NCBI GenBank assembly: GCA_009760855.2
Contig: WPIO01000004.1
Location: 13,309,501-13,373,500, forward strand
Length of the DNA: 64,000 nt
Source of the DNA: Cristatella mucedo
Lineage: Eukaryota; Bryozoa; Phylactolaemata; Cristatellidae
Direction: 5' to 3'
The notes beneath the pieces were generated by a model. It searched no databases. It was not told where the DNA came from and saw only the letters and a program-made list of their open reading frames with translations. Of this stretch, positions 1 through 18,683 are shown in pieces. The stretch's first letter is position 1, and each line of letters opens with the position of its first letter. Made by a program: the position numbers and the translations under genes.

Positions 1-1978
1 TTCCGAGCACTTGCAGTGCAATAGACTGACCTCCCCTCGCAATGGTATGGAGGCGGCATGCTTTTTGAGTCTGCTCCTGAGTGCTCGGCTACCTTGTAAG
101 TCTACGATCGATCTACCCGTAAGAAGTAAACCACCCGGCTCATTCCTCGAGACTCGGATCCTTCCCGTCAGCCACCAGCTCCCCTGCCCCTTACGAGTGA
201 AAATTAATGGTATAGCTTCAAGTTCTCGGGTGTCTCAAGTTTGAACGTTGCCAGAGTAGACTTAGCTTAATGTGGCTACGTATCAGGAGTTGATTATGCA
301 ATAGCGGGTTCAGGAATCAGTCTTTTGATGCTGCTGCAGACGAGGAGATTAAAGGCTAATCATGCTCGGGGTGTTTCTTCGACAGGGGAATTTACCACCC
401 ACCTCCACTCTCAGCATTTCTCAAGGCACGTGAGTTCAGTAAGGGGGTAAACACAAGTCTAAGTCTAAGTGTTAACTCTGTCAAGTCTATGTGCTTCTTA
501 GTGTCACTTTTGTTTATTGTATCCTCGTCATCCTCATCATCCTGGCTTGAAGGCGAAAACATTTATGGAGCAAGGCTGTCACCGACTCGTACCTGCTCAG
601 TGTGTGCTTGCTAAAAGGACATTGCGACTTTTCAGTCTAGCTGTGCTGTCAGTATTGCTCAAGTTTCTAAATAGTCATAGTCTTACAGAATGTTTGTTGC
701 AATTCAGGAGAACTAAATATCCTTTTAGGCGTCATATACTGGCCGAAATAAAGCTTTGCAGCTGATTGCTGACAACCTGCACAAATGCAGCAAGCATTAG
801 CACATTAATGGCGATTCACGAGGACAAAGCATACACTGTAGCAGGTGATCTTTACTTTCACATCAGGTGAAGGAAGGGATGCTGGTCGAGGTTCCACGTT
901 TTAGGTTCGTAAGAACTGAAGATATGGCCTCCACAGGATTTGAGGTTGGTTATTAGAGGTACAGCTCAACCACCATAGTCAACGGGGTAAGGGGAGGCCC
1001 ATGTGGCCTCGGCTGATAAACTAACCTTGGTTAGTCGTACTTCTGAAACCGGAAGTGTAGCACTATCACGGGGGGGGGGACTGCCAATGTCGATGGTCGT
1101 GTCTCGCATGCAGCTTTCCAGAACTGTGCTGCAAGTGCCATTTGGCGGGAACGTGTCGATGAGTATATATGTGAGCGTTGTCGCACGTAACAGATACACA
1201 AGCACGAACACATGGGGCCGATTGCAAATGTTCACACATGCATACACGGGGTGCATTTAGTCGCATAATTGCATCCCTGTGCCAAGGTTCCAGTGCGACT
1301 TCGGAGCCGTGAGTGGAGGTCGGGCAGAGGGTGTGGGGACGAAGGATCAGTCTACCATCGAGTCTGGCTCGTTGTCAGCATCTGCTGTAGTCCGCATGCC
1401 ATAGCTGCATGCTTAGGATGCCTGTAGCTGCGGATATAATTCGATGGTGCTTAGCAGCGATATTCAACTGCTTGTATTACTAGGCTGCATCAGAGAGACA
1501 GAGAGAGTCTTCATTAATCGCGTGCCCAAAAGCCATTCGAAAATCCTCTCGAATAGATGACAAGGATTACTGCAGTCGAATACGAACTGAGAGGCAAGCG
1601 CCCCCAATGGCTGTCGCCTTGCCTCACGACTTTTTGCTCGAATACATGCACAAGCATCTGTTTTTAAGGTGCAACTGTTCGCCTGATGCTGAATTAGGCG
1701 GGGTCGGCGTATTCTTCCTTACGTGCCTACTACGATGGCGAATTTTCTTTAGGTGTGAATGCAAACCTGTGTGCCAACACGACAGCAACAAACTGATGAA
1801 GTGACACGTGCTGACTGCTAGCACACACACACTCACACTGCTTGCAAGTAAGCTCTCAAGATCGGCAAAGAGTATTGTGCACATCGAGGAGGAAGTTGAG
1901 TTGACGAGCCGGTCATGCAAGCATTGAACGCAAAAAATGCATCCTTCCACATGGACTAAGTGTCTTTAAAGCAAGTCT
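1..1978. other. Unassigned, no gene recognised
   Basis: No open frame here resembles a known protein and no splice-compatible Ig or membrane exon was found. It holds a G9 run near 1072 and a short CA-rich stretch near 1821. By position it may be intron of the minus-strand Ig-receptor gene, whose 3' part was not located. Confidence 0.4.
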
Positions 1979-2105
1979 GGTGAGTCGTAACGGCTCACTA
2001 GTTAAGGCGGTTGCTTTTCACGACCTCGGCCCTGAGGTCCGTAAAGGCTCTTCTATCACTATACAAAAAGAGGCTGTTAAATCAGCTAGTATTTATTTAT
2101 TTAAG
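1979..2105 (+). mobile_element. SINE-A copy, internally deleted
   Basis: The head GGTGAGTCGTAACGGCTCAC and the A-box-like region match the copies at 38271 and 39452. The tail has GGCTCTTCTRTCRCTATAC followed by GCTGTTAAATCAGCTAGT. The B-box and central part found in other copies (GTGGGTTCGAATCC to GATAGCC) are missing, so this copy is about 60 bp shorter. It has no coding capacity. Confidence 0.8.
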
Positions 2106-2539
2106 TCTCTTCTTGCATGTACTGCCGTGCCTCGATTCTTACTTGCGTTTTTGTCTGCCGCCACCACCGCCTCTGCTGCTCATGGAAAGTCGGTGCTGCC
2201 TGGGATCGGCTCCTAAAGCTTTGCGCGCACACAGCACGGCTCTAACTCTAAGGTTGGTGGCTGGCACTGATAAAACAAAGAAATGCTAGCTGTTGCAACA
2301 GTCTCCTTTCTATAGCGGCAGAAGAGCCTCAACGGTAGGACTAAGAAAGACTCGATCAAGCGACCTGGGGGTCGTGAAGATGGAGCACCTAATCCCTGCC
2401 CTGATCTATCGGCCTGCCAAGAGTCTATCTAAATGACAGCCAACCCACGCGGCAGACATTCAGGAGACATTCGGCTGTCATGCCCTATTCCCAGCTGACC
2501 TCAAAGTAGTGACATGGCACTCAAGCGGGCAGCGGGCAA

Positions 2540-4450
2540 TAATATTTATTCCATTAAGCGGCTCTCGCATTATGCACTATTTAGCCCTATCAACAGGATC
2601 GGTAATGTAATGCAACGTATCTCCGTCTGTAATTCTACGAAGTCATAAAGACCATGTGGGTGTTATGCAGGAGATTTTTGTATAGCGCACTCACAGCCTA
2701 AGCTGCTTTCGGTACACATTCGGTAGCCAACAGACTTCGTCTCACGCAACAAAGAGAAAGTGGAAAGCATAGCAGAGTCAGGAGAGCAGTTGAGGTAGAG
2801 AGTAGCATGGAAGTCGCAGCTCAGGACCACTGAAAAGGATGAGCCATAGTCGGCAGTAGGAGAGTTGTTGTCGTTGCGTACGTATTGTGGAAGCGAGTTC
2901 CACAATCTAGGACCTGCAGAGCTAAAGCTTCCGTGGCCAACGGTCTTTAAGAATTATTGTCCACACAGGACCTGAGGGCGCAAACAGGCTGAAACTGATG
3001 CAGCAGTTCAGCTAGGTACGAAGGAGCCAAGCCATGGCGGGCCTTGTGGGTCAGCGTAAGAACTTTGCTCTGCATCCGTTGATCAGCCGGCATCCATCCT
3101 AGCTCTTTTGGCAAAGGAGACACGTGCTCAAACCTCTGGGACTTGAGGACTAGCCTTGCAGCCATATTCATAGTCAACTGTAGTGGCATAATAGCTTTCT
3201 TTGGCAGCCCAGCCAAAAGGGAATTACAATAATCAAGCCGAGACAGAACTAAAGAGCTAGTTAAATTTTTTACAAGCCACTGTGAGAGACAGCTTCTAAT
3301 CTTGGATAGGGATCGGATGTGATGGCTAGCTATAGAGGCAGTCTTCTGAATGAAGCTTTTGAAATTGAGGCAGCTGTCGAAAAACGACACCTAGATTACG
3401 AGCACGTGTTGAAGGTCGCACAATAGCATCATCTAATAGAACAGCAAAGCCTTTTAATCCAGCCACACGCTTAGGGTGTCCTATGAGAAGCAGTTCGGTT
3501 TTATCGTCATTTAATTTCAGGAAGTTTTCCGACATCCAGGATCGAATATCGGCAAGGCAAGCATTCAGTTTCTCAGTTGCCGCAGCAGATTCCGACGGTT
3601 TAAATGACAAATACAACTGAGTATCGTCAGCATAGAAGTGATATCCTATTCCATGGGCCCTAATCCCTTTCCCAGAGGTTGTGTATGAATAGAGAACAGT
3701 AAGGGACCGAGTACAGACCCTTGAGGGACTCCACAGGTGACCTTTCTCGTGTGTGAGACCTGACCCCCACACGACACGGATTGAACATGATCAGAAAAGT
3801 ACGATTTAAACCACGCTAGTACTTCCGTCTGCCAGATCGATCGTTGTTCTCAGTCGTTCAAGTAGAACATCGTGATCAACGGTGTCGAAGGCAACTGACA
3901 GATCTAGCAGAGCTAGGGCAGTGACATTCCCGTCATCATTGCCACGTAGAATGTTATTGTTTATCTGGAGGAGAGCAGTTTCAGTGGAGTGCTGCCTCTT
4001 GAACCCTGATTGAAATGTTTGACAATTAATAATTTTCAATATGTTCAACCAGCTGCTTACCAAAAATTTTTTCGAGAATCTTTGACAAGAAAGGAAGAAA
4101 GGAAACTGGGCGATAGTTTACAAGGACCTCTGTATCTAGTCCAGGCTTTTTACGTATGGGTCTAACGATTGCCGATTTGAAGGACTTGGGGACGACCTCT
4201 TTTCCCAGAGAAGCATTAAAAATCTTGGTTATGGCAGGGCTAAGTTGGTCTGCTAGTGAAGACCACAGAGATGAAGGTATAGGGTCTTCAGGAGACGAGC
4301 TCTTTTTCCTAGACCTTATTAAGGTAGCCACATCGCATGCAGAAACCTCGGAGAACCTTTTAAGGACGGTCACAGGTTGTGGAACCGCGATTGAGCAACT
4401 TTCGCTCGGCTCAACGCTGAGAGTGCAACTCACTGCACATTGCCACACTT
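2540..4450 (-). mobile_element. LINE family L-B, 5'-truncated, frameshifted reverse transcriptase
   Basis: Minus-strand frames give consecutive pieces of a CR1/L2-like reverse transcriptase. 4448-4026 has NYRPVSFLPFLSK (RT motif 1). 4063-3806 has QSGFKRQHSTETALL and LLDLSVAFDTVDH (motif A). [10 protein letters not shown] (motif B) lies near 3740 in another frame. 3772-3326 has [10 protein letters not shown] (YADD active site) and [14 protein letters not shown]. 3390-2947 has LDYCNSLLAGLP. Frame changes near 3830, 3690 and 3380 make it non-functional. The sequence past 2663 ends near AATAAATATTATT at about 2545. It differs clearly from L-A; another piece of the same family lies at 55050. Confidence 0.85.
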
Positions 4451-5899
4451 AAGTAGATATGCCGCCTCACCATGAACTTTATCGGTCGACCTTCGTGGTG
4501 CCTGCCTTCCCTCCCTCCCTCCCTCCCTCGGGACAGACCACCGACTGAAGCCGGTGCGGCCGGATGCCGGGCTGCCCTCTGCCGAACCGACTTTCTTCGG
4601 CGGCTCAGGTGCCGGCTCATCCGGCATCTGAGCAGCAGCCTGCATGTGCAGGCGCCACGTTCTTCGAGCACAGACCAAAGGTTCACGCGGCTCTTGGCAG
4701 CCATCCAGACATTTCTGCGCCACGAAGCGACAGCGCACAGGACACAGCTGCCGGCACCGGTGGTGCAGACGCGCGCGGACCGCGGCTGCATGCCTACGCG
4801 GCGGTTAAGCGGCCGATGCAGGGACGATGCAGCAGACGCTGCGAGGCAGCAGCCGTAGAGCAGCAAAGAAGCTGCTGCCTCGCAGCGGCCCCGACCCCCC
4901 CCCCCCCCCGCCGAGCCCGAGCGGCCGCACGACTCGGCAGCAGCCGGAAATGAGACCGGCGGGGGGGGGGGGGGGGAGGGGGGGAGGGGGGAGAGGATTA
5001 GCACCCAGTAAGGGCAGAGCCAGCCATTTTGGTCACTCCATACCGGTGTGACACAGTTCTCTTTATTCAAGGCACAGCTCCTCCTCGGAGAATGTCTCGG
5101 CTGCTAAGGTGCTAGCACGCTCGCAGGCGCTCGCATCAACACCGAATGCCAAAAAGAAAGAAAGGTGTCTACACTTGGAAGGCATGCCCAGTGCTGGATG
5201 TATGTCACATTACGTCACACGCGCTGCTTGCTGTCGTCGGCTCCGCCAGTCCATGTCCCAACATACAGCCCAGACATACATGCCACCTTACACTTCGTCC
5301 GGCTACTTCTAGTCAGTGTGACAAAATGGCCACCTGCCTTAGCCGCTGCACTGCCGCACTCACACGAGTGCCCAGGTCAGGCACGGTGGGCGGCGCCCTG
5401 CGAAGGCCAGGCACGAAGACCAATCGAGGGCAGCAGCAGCAGCAGCTTCGAGAGTCTCGCAGAGTGACTCTCACAAGTGGCGCTGGCTTTACGGCAAAGC
5501 CGCAGGCAACCGGTCGACCGGACCGACTGCAGCCCTTAGATGGCCGGTCAGGACTCGCAGGGCGGCGAGCTCGACAGGCACGCTCCCGAAGGGCAGGCTG
5601 GCAGGGCTGCTCCATTCCCCTCTGCTCGCCTGCTCCTTGCATCGCAGTCGGATGAGAAGGCAGCCGGACGGCCTCTCGCTTGCAAGGTGACGCATCGGCC
5701 AGCAGCAGCAGCTGCCGCAGCTCGGCGACTGCTGCTGCAGCTCAACACAGTTCGGAGGTCGGCGGACGCTGCACTGCGTCCCTGCTGCCGTGTCATGGGC
5801 GGATGCTCGAGATGCCGGTACAATACCGAGCGGTTGAAAAATAAAAAGTAAAAATGCAATGCGGCACCGAGAGAGGCGGTGGCGCCTGCGGAGGCGTCA

Positions 5900-5940
<41 letters not shown>

Positions 5941-6346
5941 CGCTGTTCTAGAACAGGTCGTGGAGCAGGAAGCCGAGCAGGAGCAGGAGCAGCGAGGCGC
6001 GCAATATGGCGCTGCTGCTCGTCTCGCCGCGGTACGGCTTCACGCTGCCGTCGCCATACGTCGGACGAGGCTTGCTTGATGCTAAAAGAAGACCAGAAAA
6101 ATAATCAGGCCTACTCCTCTATCTTTGAGGCAGAAGCAATCGCTGGGCCCAGGCCAAGTCGGTAAATAGCCGCGATTGCTTTCAATTGACTGCTGCCACC
6201 CCAAACACGCACACTTGCCTGCACGAGCGCGAGCACACACACACACACACACATGCACACACATGCACACAGGCAGCCAACACCAGGCCACCCGTTGCCT
6301 ATTGACAACCGTAAGGAAATCTGCATGCCAACGACCAACTGCTTAC
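4451..6346. other. GC-rich stretch with poly-C/poly-G runs, no exon recognised
   Basis: The stretch contains a C10 run near 4897, a G16 run at 4961 followed by interrupted G runs to about 4999, and a (CTG)12 tract. Many overlapping open frames on both strands are an effect of the GC richness; none shows a recognisable domain. On the minus strand it would be intron or unread 3' exons of the Ig receptor. No Ig or membrane segment continuing phase 1 from 6347 was found. Confidence 0.4.
5901..5937. repeat. (CTG)n trinucleotide tract
   Basis: An uninterrupted run of about 12 CTG units lies in the GC-rich block downstream, on the minus strand, of the last recognised Ig exon. Confidence 0.95.
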
Positions 6347-12577
<6,231 letters not shown>

Positions 12578-12989
12578 ACCTAAAGCATTCGTAATCAAGC
12601 AACATCAGAGAAGCAGCAAACACTTGAGTATTGTCCAACAGATTCCGAGTGGCTTCACTAGCACTCCAGAGCAGCTGCTCACGGCATCTCTGTGCACAAC
12701 AGCCAATGGAAACGATGGAAATTTACTCGGAGCCACTCAGAGGCATATTTGCGATGGAATAAACAGGTGAACTATATAGAATCCACTGAGTCCAAGGCGT
12801 ATATTCAGCATTTTAAACCAATGCCGATATAATTTTACGAATCATGCCTACAACACCTTTGCAGGCGATTTTTTGGCAGACGCCAGTGAATATGATGCAG
12901 CTTATTTTCTTGCCTTGTTTTGAACTCTTCTTGGAACTTCTTTGGACTCTTCTTCTGGACTAGTCTTGTCCCTGTACCTTCATGATGGC

Positions 12990-13975
12990 TGTTGTTGAGC
13001 CATTAATTAAGAGAGCAGCACTACATTAAAAGAACTTGAGCAATTTCTGCCCAGTCTCCTTACTACCGTTGCTATCAAAGACAATGGAACAAGTTGTGTA
13101 ATATACTGAAACTTCAAACCTAGCAAGTTCCAGTCAGGTTTGAGAGCCAATCACTTCACACGAGTCAACATTACTTCATGCTATAATGACTTTCTCAGGA
13201 ATGCAGACTTAGGTAAAGTCTCTCTTACTCATTTTGCTGAACCTTTTGGCAGCATTTAATCCTGTTTATCACCAAGGCTTTCTCGAGAGTCTCTCATCTT
13301 ATCTGGGCTTCACTGGCACTGATCTGTATTGGTTTAGAGGCTCCAGAGCATTGATATCAACGGGCAGCAATCATCAGAGGAGCTTTTAGAGTGCGGGATA
13401 CCCTGGGGCTCTTTGCTTGATCCACTTCTCTTCGTAACTTACACACACTCACACGCATACACACACACACATACACATGCGCACACACTCTCTCCTCTGT
13501 CCCTCTCTCCCACCGATGTAATCACCAAGCACAATCTAATATTTCACTTCTATGTCAATGACACGCAAATGTACTTATGCTTTGATCCCTCCAAGCCTTC
13601 CAGCCCGTCAAACTCTCTCAACTCCCTTGCTGAAAGTATTACTGGAATTCGCTGATATTCAATGTTGATAGCTGAAATTTGCATTTGCATGGCAACAAAC
13701 ATTCTCGAATTGAATGACGACAAAACCAACTTATTAGCCATGGGAAAACCTAGAGTTACTCAGAAATTGAAAAGCTTAACACTCAAAAATCGGCTCTGCC
13801 AGCATATCTTCCATAGCATCTCCACGAAATCTATGTGCCCTGTTCCAAAGAGACCTTTCACTAGATGACCACGTCAGCTCCACAGTCAAGTGCTTCCTTT
13901 AGAGCATATGTACAGTGCCCAGAAAGAGATTTAATTCTCTAAAGGTGCTAAGCAAATGTATTATTATTATTATGC
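12990..13975 (+). mobile_element. LINE L-A copy, decayed and internally deleted
   Basis: The order of RT blocks matches the L-A copy at 25.2 kb: a degenerate 'SNYRPVSLLPFLSK' region near 13033, LASSSQSG-like near 13120, a motif-A relic near 13250 and motif B near 13400. FYVNDTQMYL is at 13550, where YADD has become YVND, and LELNDDKTNLLAMGKP is at 13705. A CA-rich tract (13437-13490) interrupts it after motif B. After about 13900 it jumps directly to the tail GAAAGAGATTTAATTCTCT followed by ATTATTATTATT. Confidence 0.85.
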
Positions 13976-14275
13976 CATCGACTTGACCTGCAGAATAAGA
14001 CTACGAGCTGCAAGGATCGTTTCCGGAAGACGGCTGAGCTACAAGATCAAAAGGTGACTCACTCCATGCAAGCTGTATTCCAGTCACTGGGAGCCACTAC
14101 TGGGGCCGGCCACAGTTGGCAGACAAATTTGCAAGGAAAGTGGCTTCGTGTGACTGCCGGTGCAGACACAGGAGAGTCTCGTTTGAATAACGCACTATGC
14201 CTAACCACATGTCTAACGACACAAGTGTCAATCTCGGCCAGGCGGTTTAGCATTACCTGCCTATAGTGGCCACGA

Positions 14276-14458
14276 TGGGCCGAGTCTGGCCGTGATAGCG
14301 CAGGCATTAAGGTTCTCACTCTTTACATGACCGAGGTCATGGGTTCAAATCCTTCAGTGGGCAATTCTTTCTTGCCAACTGCAAGCAGTGGTGATGGCCG
14401 TTAAGGCTCTTCTGCCACTATACAAATGAGGCTGTTAAATTAGCTAATATGTTTGTGT
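14276..14458 (+). mobile_element. SINE-A copy, diverged
   Basis: It contains GACCGAGGTCATGGGTTCAA (B box), GCAAGCAGTGGTGATGGCCG, GGCTCTTCTGCCACTATAC and GCTGTTAAATTAGCTAAT. The head CAGGCATTAAGG differs from typical SINE-A and leans towards SINE-B. Confidence 0.8.
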
Positions 14459-14916
14459 CATATGTGCAGTGACAACCGTAACCTCTGTTAGCTGTGGTCT
14501 GGTTTCAACTTGTGCACATATTTTCACCTCGTAATCAAGAAAATGAAAAAATTAAATCTGCACACGCAAGGCAGCTGCTGAAAAAGGTTTTTAAGGTAAT
14601 AAAAATAAGGTCAAACTGTGCATAATAGGCAAAGAATAACGACACGCCGAGGTCAAAGTTATTACACTAGCTGTAGCTGGATGGACATCGTAAAAGTCCA
14701 CAGTTTCGAAGACGCAGAGACTGCAATGACACTATCGTGGTAACTACTATTTTTGCTTCGATTGCAATTTCTAGTACTAATAGTTCTAATACTACTAATA
14801 CTGCAACTATTACACACAGGGCTGGCTTTTCACCCAAGGCCACACGTAAGTGGTGTTAACCGGGCGATCCCCAAGCTGGTAAACGGCTGGCTATAGCACA
14901 CATTAGGATAGGCATC

Positions 14917-14974
14917 TGTGTGGGCGTGTTCTACCTATGCAGTGCTCGCTGCATAGGTAGAGCACGCCCACACA
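14917..14974. repeat. 58-nt near-perfect hairpin
   Basis: Two 26-nt arms (14917-14942 and 14949-14974) are inverted repeats with one mismatch and a 6-nt loop TGCTCG. The arm core is GTTCTACCTATGCAG. It does not coincide with any recognised element. A short RNA hairpin is possible but unproven. Confidence 0.85.
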
Positions 14975-15654
14975 AGACAACCCAGTGAGACAATAGACAG
15001 CTGAAGACGATTGAATTTCGAGAGATAGAAGAGAGATACCGGTAGGAAGAGAGGGGGTGGTGGAGAGGTCGAGAATGAGATGCAGGGGTCAATGCAGAGT
15101 GAGAGACCGAAATAGAGAGAATGGCAGGAAAGCCAGTAAGATCTCGAGTTCGGTCAGCCTTTGCTAGCCGTAAGTAGCCTTAATCTAAACTTGGCCTTGG
15201 ACTCTTCTCTTTTATCAATCCCAAACAGCATTAAATTGGATTAATTAATAAGTTTATACGATGCAATTCAACTGTCACCTGCCACGATGGTAGGGTCGGG
15301 GCAGGGTTCACCTCATCTCTTTTGCGCCTCTCGGTGAACATTTCAGTGCAACGGTTAGCAACCTTCAGAACATACCGCATGCAGCCTATTAGCCTTTCGA
15401 AAGAAATCGTTGCTCAACGCCTACCGATTACAGCTCTGGTAACCTGGACGTCTCCCGAAACAACTTTTCCACTGATGAAGCATCAAACATTGAGGCATCA
15501 GGTCATCCCTTTGCTGTCTCATTCATGTACAGCCAGATTATGTTGTGCTAGCCATTCATCCTCCCGAGTGCTTATTTTGTGCAGGGCTGGCAGCCACCCT
15601 TTCACTCACTCACTTGACCTCTGACACTGACTCTCTGTATGCCACTTACTCTAA

Positions 15655-16325
15655 AGCTGCATTTACACTATCGACTTTCCTCATAATCGGTGCCGATTTT
15701 GGACCACGGTTTCTCTCTGGTTTATGGTACTACGTCACCACACGTTGGAGGGACGAGCCAAGTCGACCGACTCTCATGAAGAAGCTGTTTCTACTTTTTG
15801 ACTTCTAGTTGGACCAGCCAACCAAACAAAACCCTGGGGCTCATCACATATACCCCATTGCCACAATAAATATGGCTGACGCTCATAGGCTCGAGTTATA
15901 TTGAGACGTTCAGAGCAAGTCTTTGAACATGGGATGCTTATACCTTGTAGTCATCTCAACCCTTTTCTACACAAGCGATGTCGTACGTCTATTTATGAAA
16001 TCCACCAACAAATGTGTAGTGGTGCACATTACTTAGCACTATACGCTTCCCGAAAAAAGCTTTTTGTACTTATTTTCCTTTAATTTAGACTCTTATCAAC
16101 TACTTTACAATTATGACTGCAGCAGCAAACTCAATTTCGTCGGGTGATGGCTCGAGAGCTTTTCTGGGGAAACCCTCTTGCATACCAGCCTCAAGCATGA
16201 GAGCAGTCGGCCATCAGCATTTCCTGAATCGATAGTGTAAACGCTCCAACTAGGAGGAAAGTCGGTGTCGACAAGGAGGAAAGTCGGTGTCGACAAGGAG
16301 AAAAGTCGATAGTGCCAAGGCAGCT
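15655..16325. mobile_element. MITE-like TIR element, 671 bp, TAA target duplication
   Basis: The left end starts AGCTGCATTTACACTATCG and continues ACTTT. The reverse complement of the right end starts AGCTGCCTTGGCACTATCG and continues ACTTT, giving 21 of 24 matches. TAA flanks both ends (15652-15654 and 16326-16328), as in PIF/Harbinger-type 3-bp duplications. A 22-bp subterminal unit containing GGAAAGTCGGTGTCGAC is repeated near the right end. No transposase frame is present. A related inverted copy is at about 59.5-60.13 kb. Confidence 0.75.
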
Positions 16326-16328
16326 TAA

Positions 16329-17031
16329 CACAAACCCTCTCTCTGGGTTTCACCGGCATCCCTGCATCCTTGCCTATTATTGAAAAAATTGATGGAGCAA
16401 GTCTAACCGATGAACTACTCGGCTATATTGACCATGTACGATACCAAGCCATAAAGAGTCTTCATGGTGGAGGCAAAATGGCCACTCCCCTCCTCAGATC
16501 CCTTTGTGTAATCCAACGGTTTGCATTCACCACTAATGTTTCCCAGGAACTCACTCTCCAACGACGTCAAAATTTATGAATGGTCTGATGTGTGATAGTG
16601 TCAAGCAAAATCTCAGGTGCAGTCGGCCAACAACAAGCAGCTGTCAAGTAATTTGGACCACTTTGTGATGACGTAATTAAAGCCCTGTCGACGTCAGGCA
16701 AGAGGAGTACGCATGGCCTGGCCATGCGCCATAGCCCGCCCCCTGCAGGTGAACCTCGCACAGCTAGGGGAGAGTGGAACCGAAGGCGTTTTACATCGGT
16801 CCGAGTGCTGGCTGCGCAACAGCTGCCACTCGCATAGAGGTAGGAGCCGCCTGGCGACACTCGGTCGGGTCGACCTGGGGAGGAAGCTGTGGCTTCAGCT
16901 CCGAGAGAGATGATCAAAATGAGCGGTCATGACCCCAGCAGTGGAGCTGTACGGGCAGCCCTGGGTGACTCGGCAGCAGCAGCAGCAGCCCAGCACTTAG
17001 CATCAAGACACGAGCACGAGCCGCAGACCAC

Positions 17032-17062
<31 letters not shown>

Positions 17063-18263
17063 GGCGGCGGCGGCAGCGGCAGCAGCGGCGGCGGCAGCGG
17101 CAGCAGCGGCGGCAGCGGCAGCGGCTCAATGGCTGGCCGACCAAAGAGGCTACCCGAAGCAGGACAAAGGAGGTTGAATGGAGGCTGCCCCAAAACTCTG
17201 GCTGGATGGCAGGAATTCGGCAGAGGCCTGCCACGCTGCTGGCTCCGTGAGCAGCTGGCTGCAGTGCATTGTCACTGTGTGGCTGCAGCTAGATTCTTCC
17301 GACGGGAGACCTACAGTCAAGGATCCCCAGGCGCTAGTCTTCCTATTGATACTTGCAGACCTTTCAATGATTCCCCCTCTCCCATGTCATGCCTTGCACC
17401 GGCCGGGCTGAGGCAAAGGCCGACCGATTCAACAGCCTCATTTGCAGATGAGCCATCACGTAGCCATAGCCCCCCCCCCTTCTCTTTGCAGTCGGCAATT
17501 AAGGATTAGTGCAGGCATGGACTGCAGGTGTCGGTCTCCACAGGAGATGCTGAGGCCTCCACAGGAGATGGCCGACTCAAGAAGCTGCAGCGGTGGTGAA
17601 GTTATGTTATGTTATGTCAGTGGCAGCCACTCACTAGCATAGTGCTAAGCACATCATCTGCATGACTCGCGTGGCTCTCAGCTGAGAGGCCGGAGTGCAA
17701 TTTGTAGGTCTGGGGGAGGCAGCGAGCGCATAAACTGGCTTGGCTGTTCGGTCGGCTAAGGTAAATGGCATGGGTGGGTGCAACTTGCCAAATACTAGCT
17801 CATTGAAGAAACGCTTTCGCCCTGCATATTTGCATACACGTCAAGATATGCAGGCAGCAGCAGTTCCAGCAACACCTGTGCTAGACTGCAGCTAGGAAGG
17901 CATCATTCGACTGTGTAACCGACCCTTCTGCATGCTAATAATAAGACGCTCGGCACCAACTGGGACAAAGGGCCACCCAAAACAGCTCTCAAGTGCACCC
18001 ACTGAATGACATCACCTCCTAGAAGCAGGCTGCAACGAGTCGAAACTGCATCATGTTGCTCCAGGCAAGACCCAGCAGCCAATCCGGTCGCTGAGAATTT
18101 AAGCAAATCGGTGAGCTAGGGCACCTTTGAAGGTCTGATGCAGCTAAGCCGGAACTGAAATGCACATGTCAGCCTGCCTTATGCATGCAGTGCATTACTT
18201 TCCCCTCACTGCCCTAGCATGTGAGCTTGATAATTCTTATCAACTAACACATGATGCTCGCGT

Positions 18264-18315
<52 letters not shown>

Positions 18316-18683
18316 ACACGCACGCACACGCACGCACACACATACGCACGTGCACACAAACGTTTCAATGAACTATGCCGACCGTGCAGTGTGATGACGT
18401 ATAGCACTTACTCCCTGGTGCATGGTACCGGCATCCCTCTATGGGGCTCCCCTCTCACAGACAGTTGCTCTTCCAGTCATAGGTCAACGTGAGCTTTTAT
18501 ATAGCGATAGTTCATTTGGAGCACCGCTCAGTTTGCAAGTCTTGCCCCAAGCATCAGGTTGACACTGCGACCACTACCGTGTTATCACATCCTTGCAACA
18601 CATTCTTGCTATGCAACCATCAATGGTCATCTGACCATCAAGCCATTAATGTGATGATAACTAATAGTTAGTAACGGTTAGCC
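16329..18683. other. Unassigned, with one long AGC/GGC-rich open frame
   Basis: The only notable frame is 16889-17509 (+, 206 codons), which contains Ser8 and Gly/Ser runs encoded by (AGC)n(GGC)n at about 17036-17126. It has no recognisable domain, and its length is partly due to the repeat. A coding exon is possible but unsupported. A (CA)n-rich tract lies at 18265-18355. Confidence 0.35.
18265..18355. repeat. (CA)n / (CGCACA)n microsatellite
   Basis: Pure CA at 18265-18302 is followed by CACG-containing variants to 18355. Confidence 0.95.

Noticed and set aside
4411-5070. 219-codon minus-strand ORF
   Set aside because: It crosses poly-G/poly-C runs and GC-rich sequence, has no recognisable domain and begins in the LINE end. 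Open by composition.
12578-12598. Upstream start of the Ig receptor at 12598
   Set aside because: The codon there is TTG; the first ATG in frame is 12577 and gives a good signal peptide.
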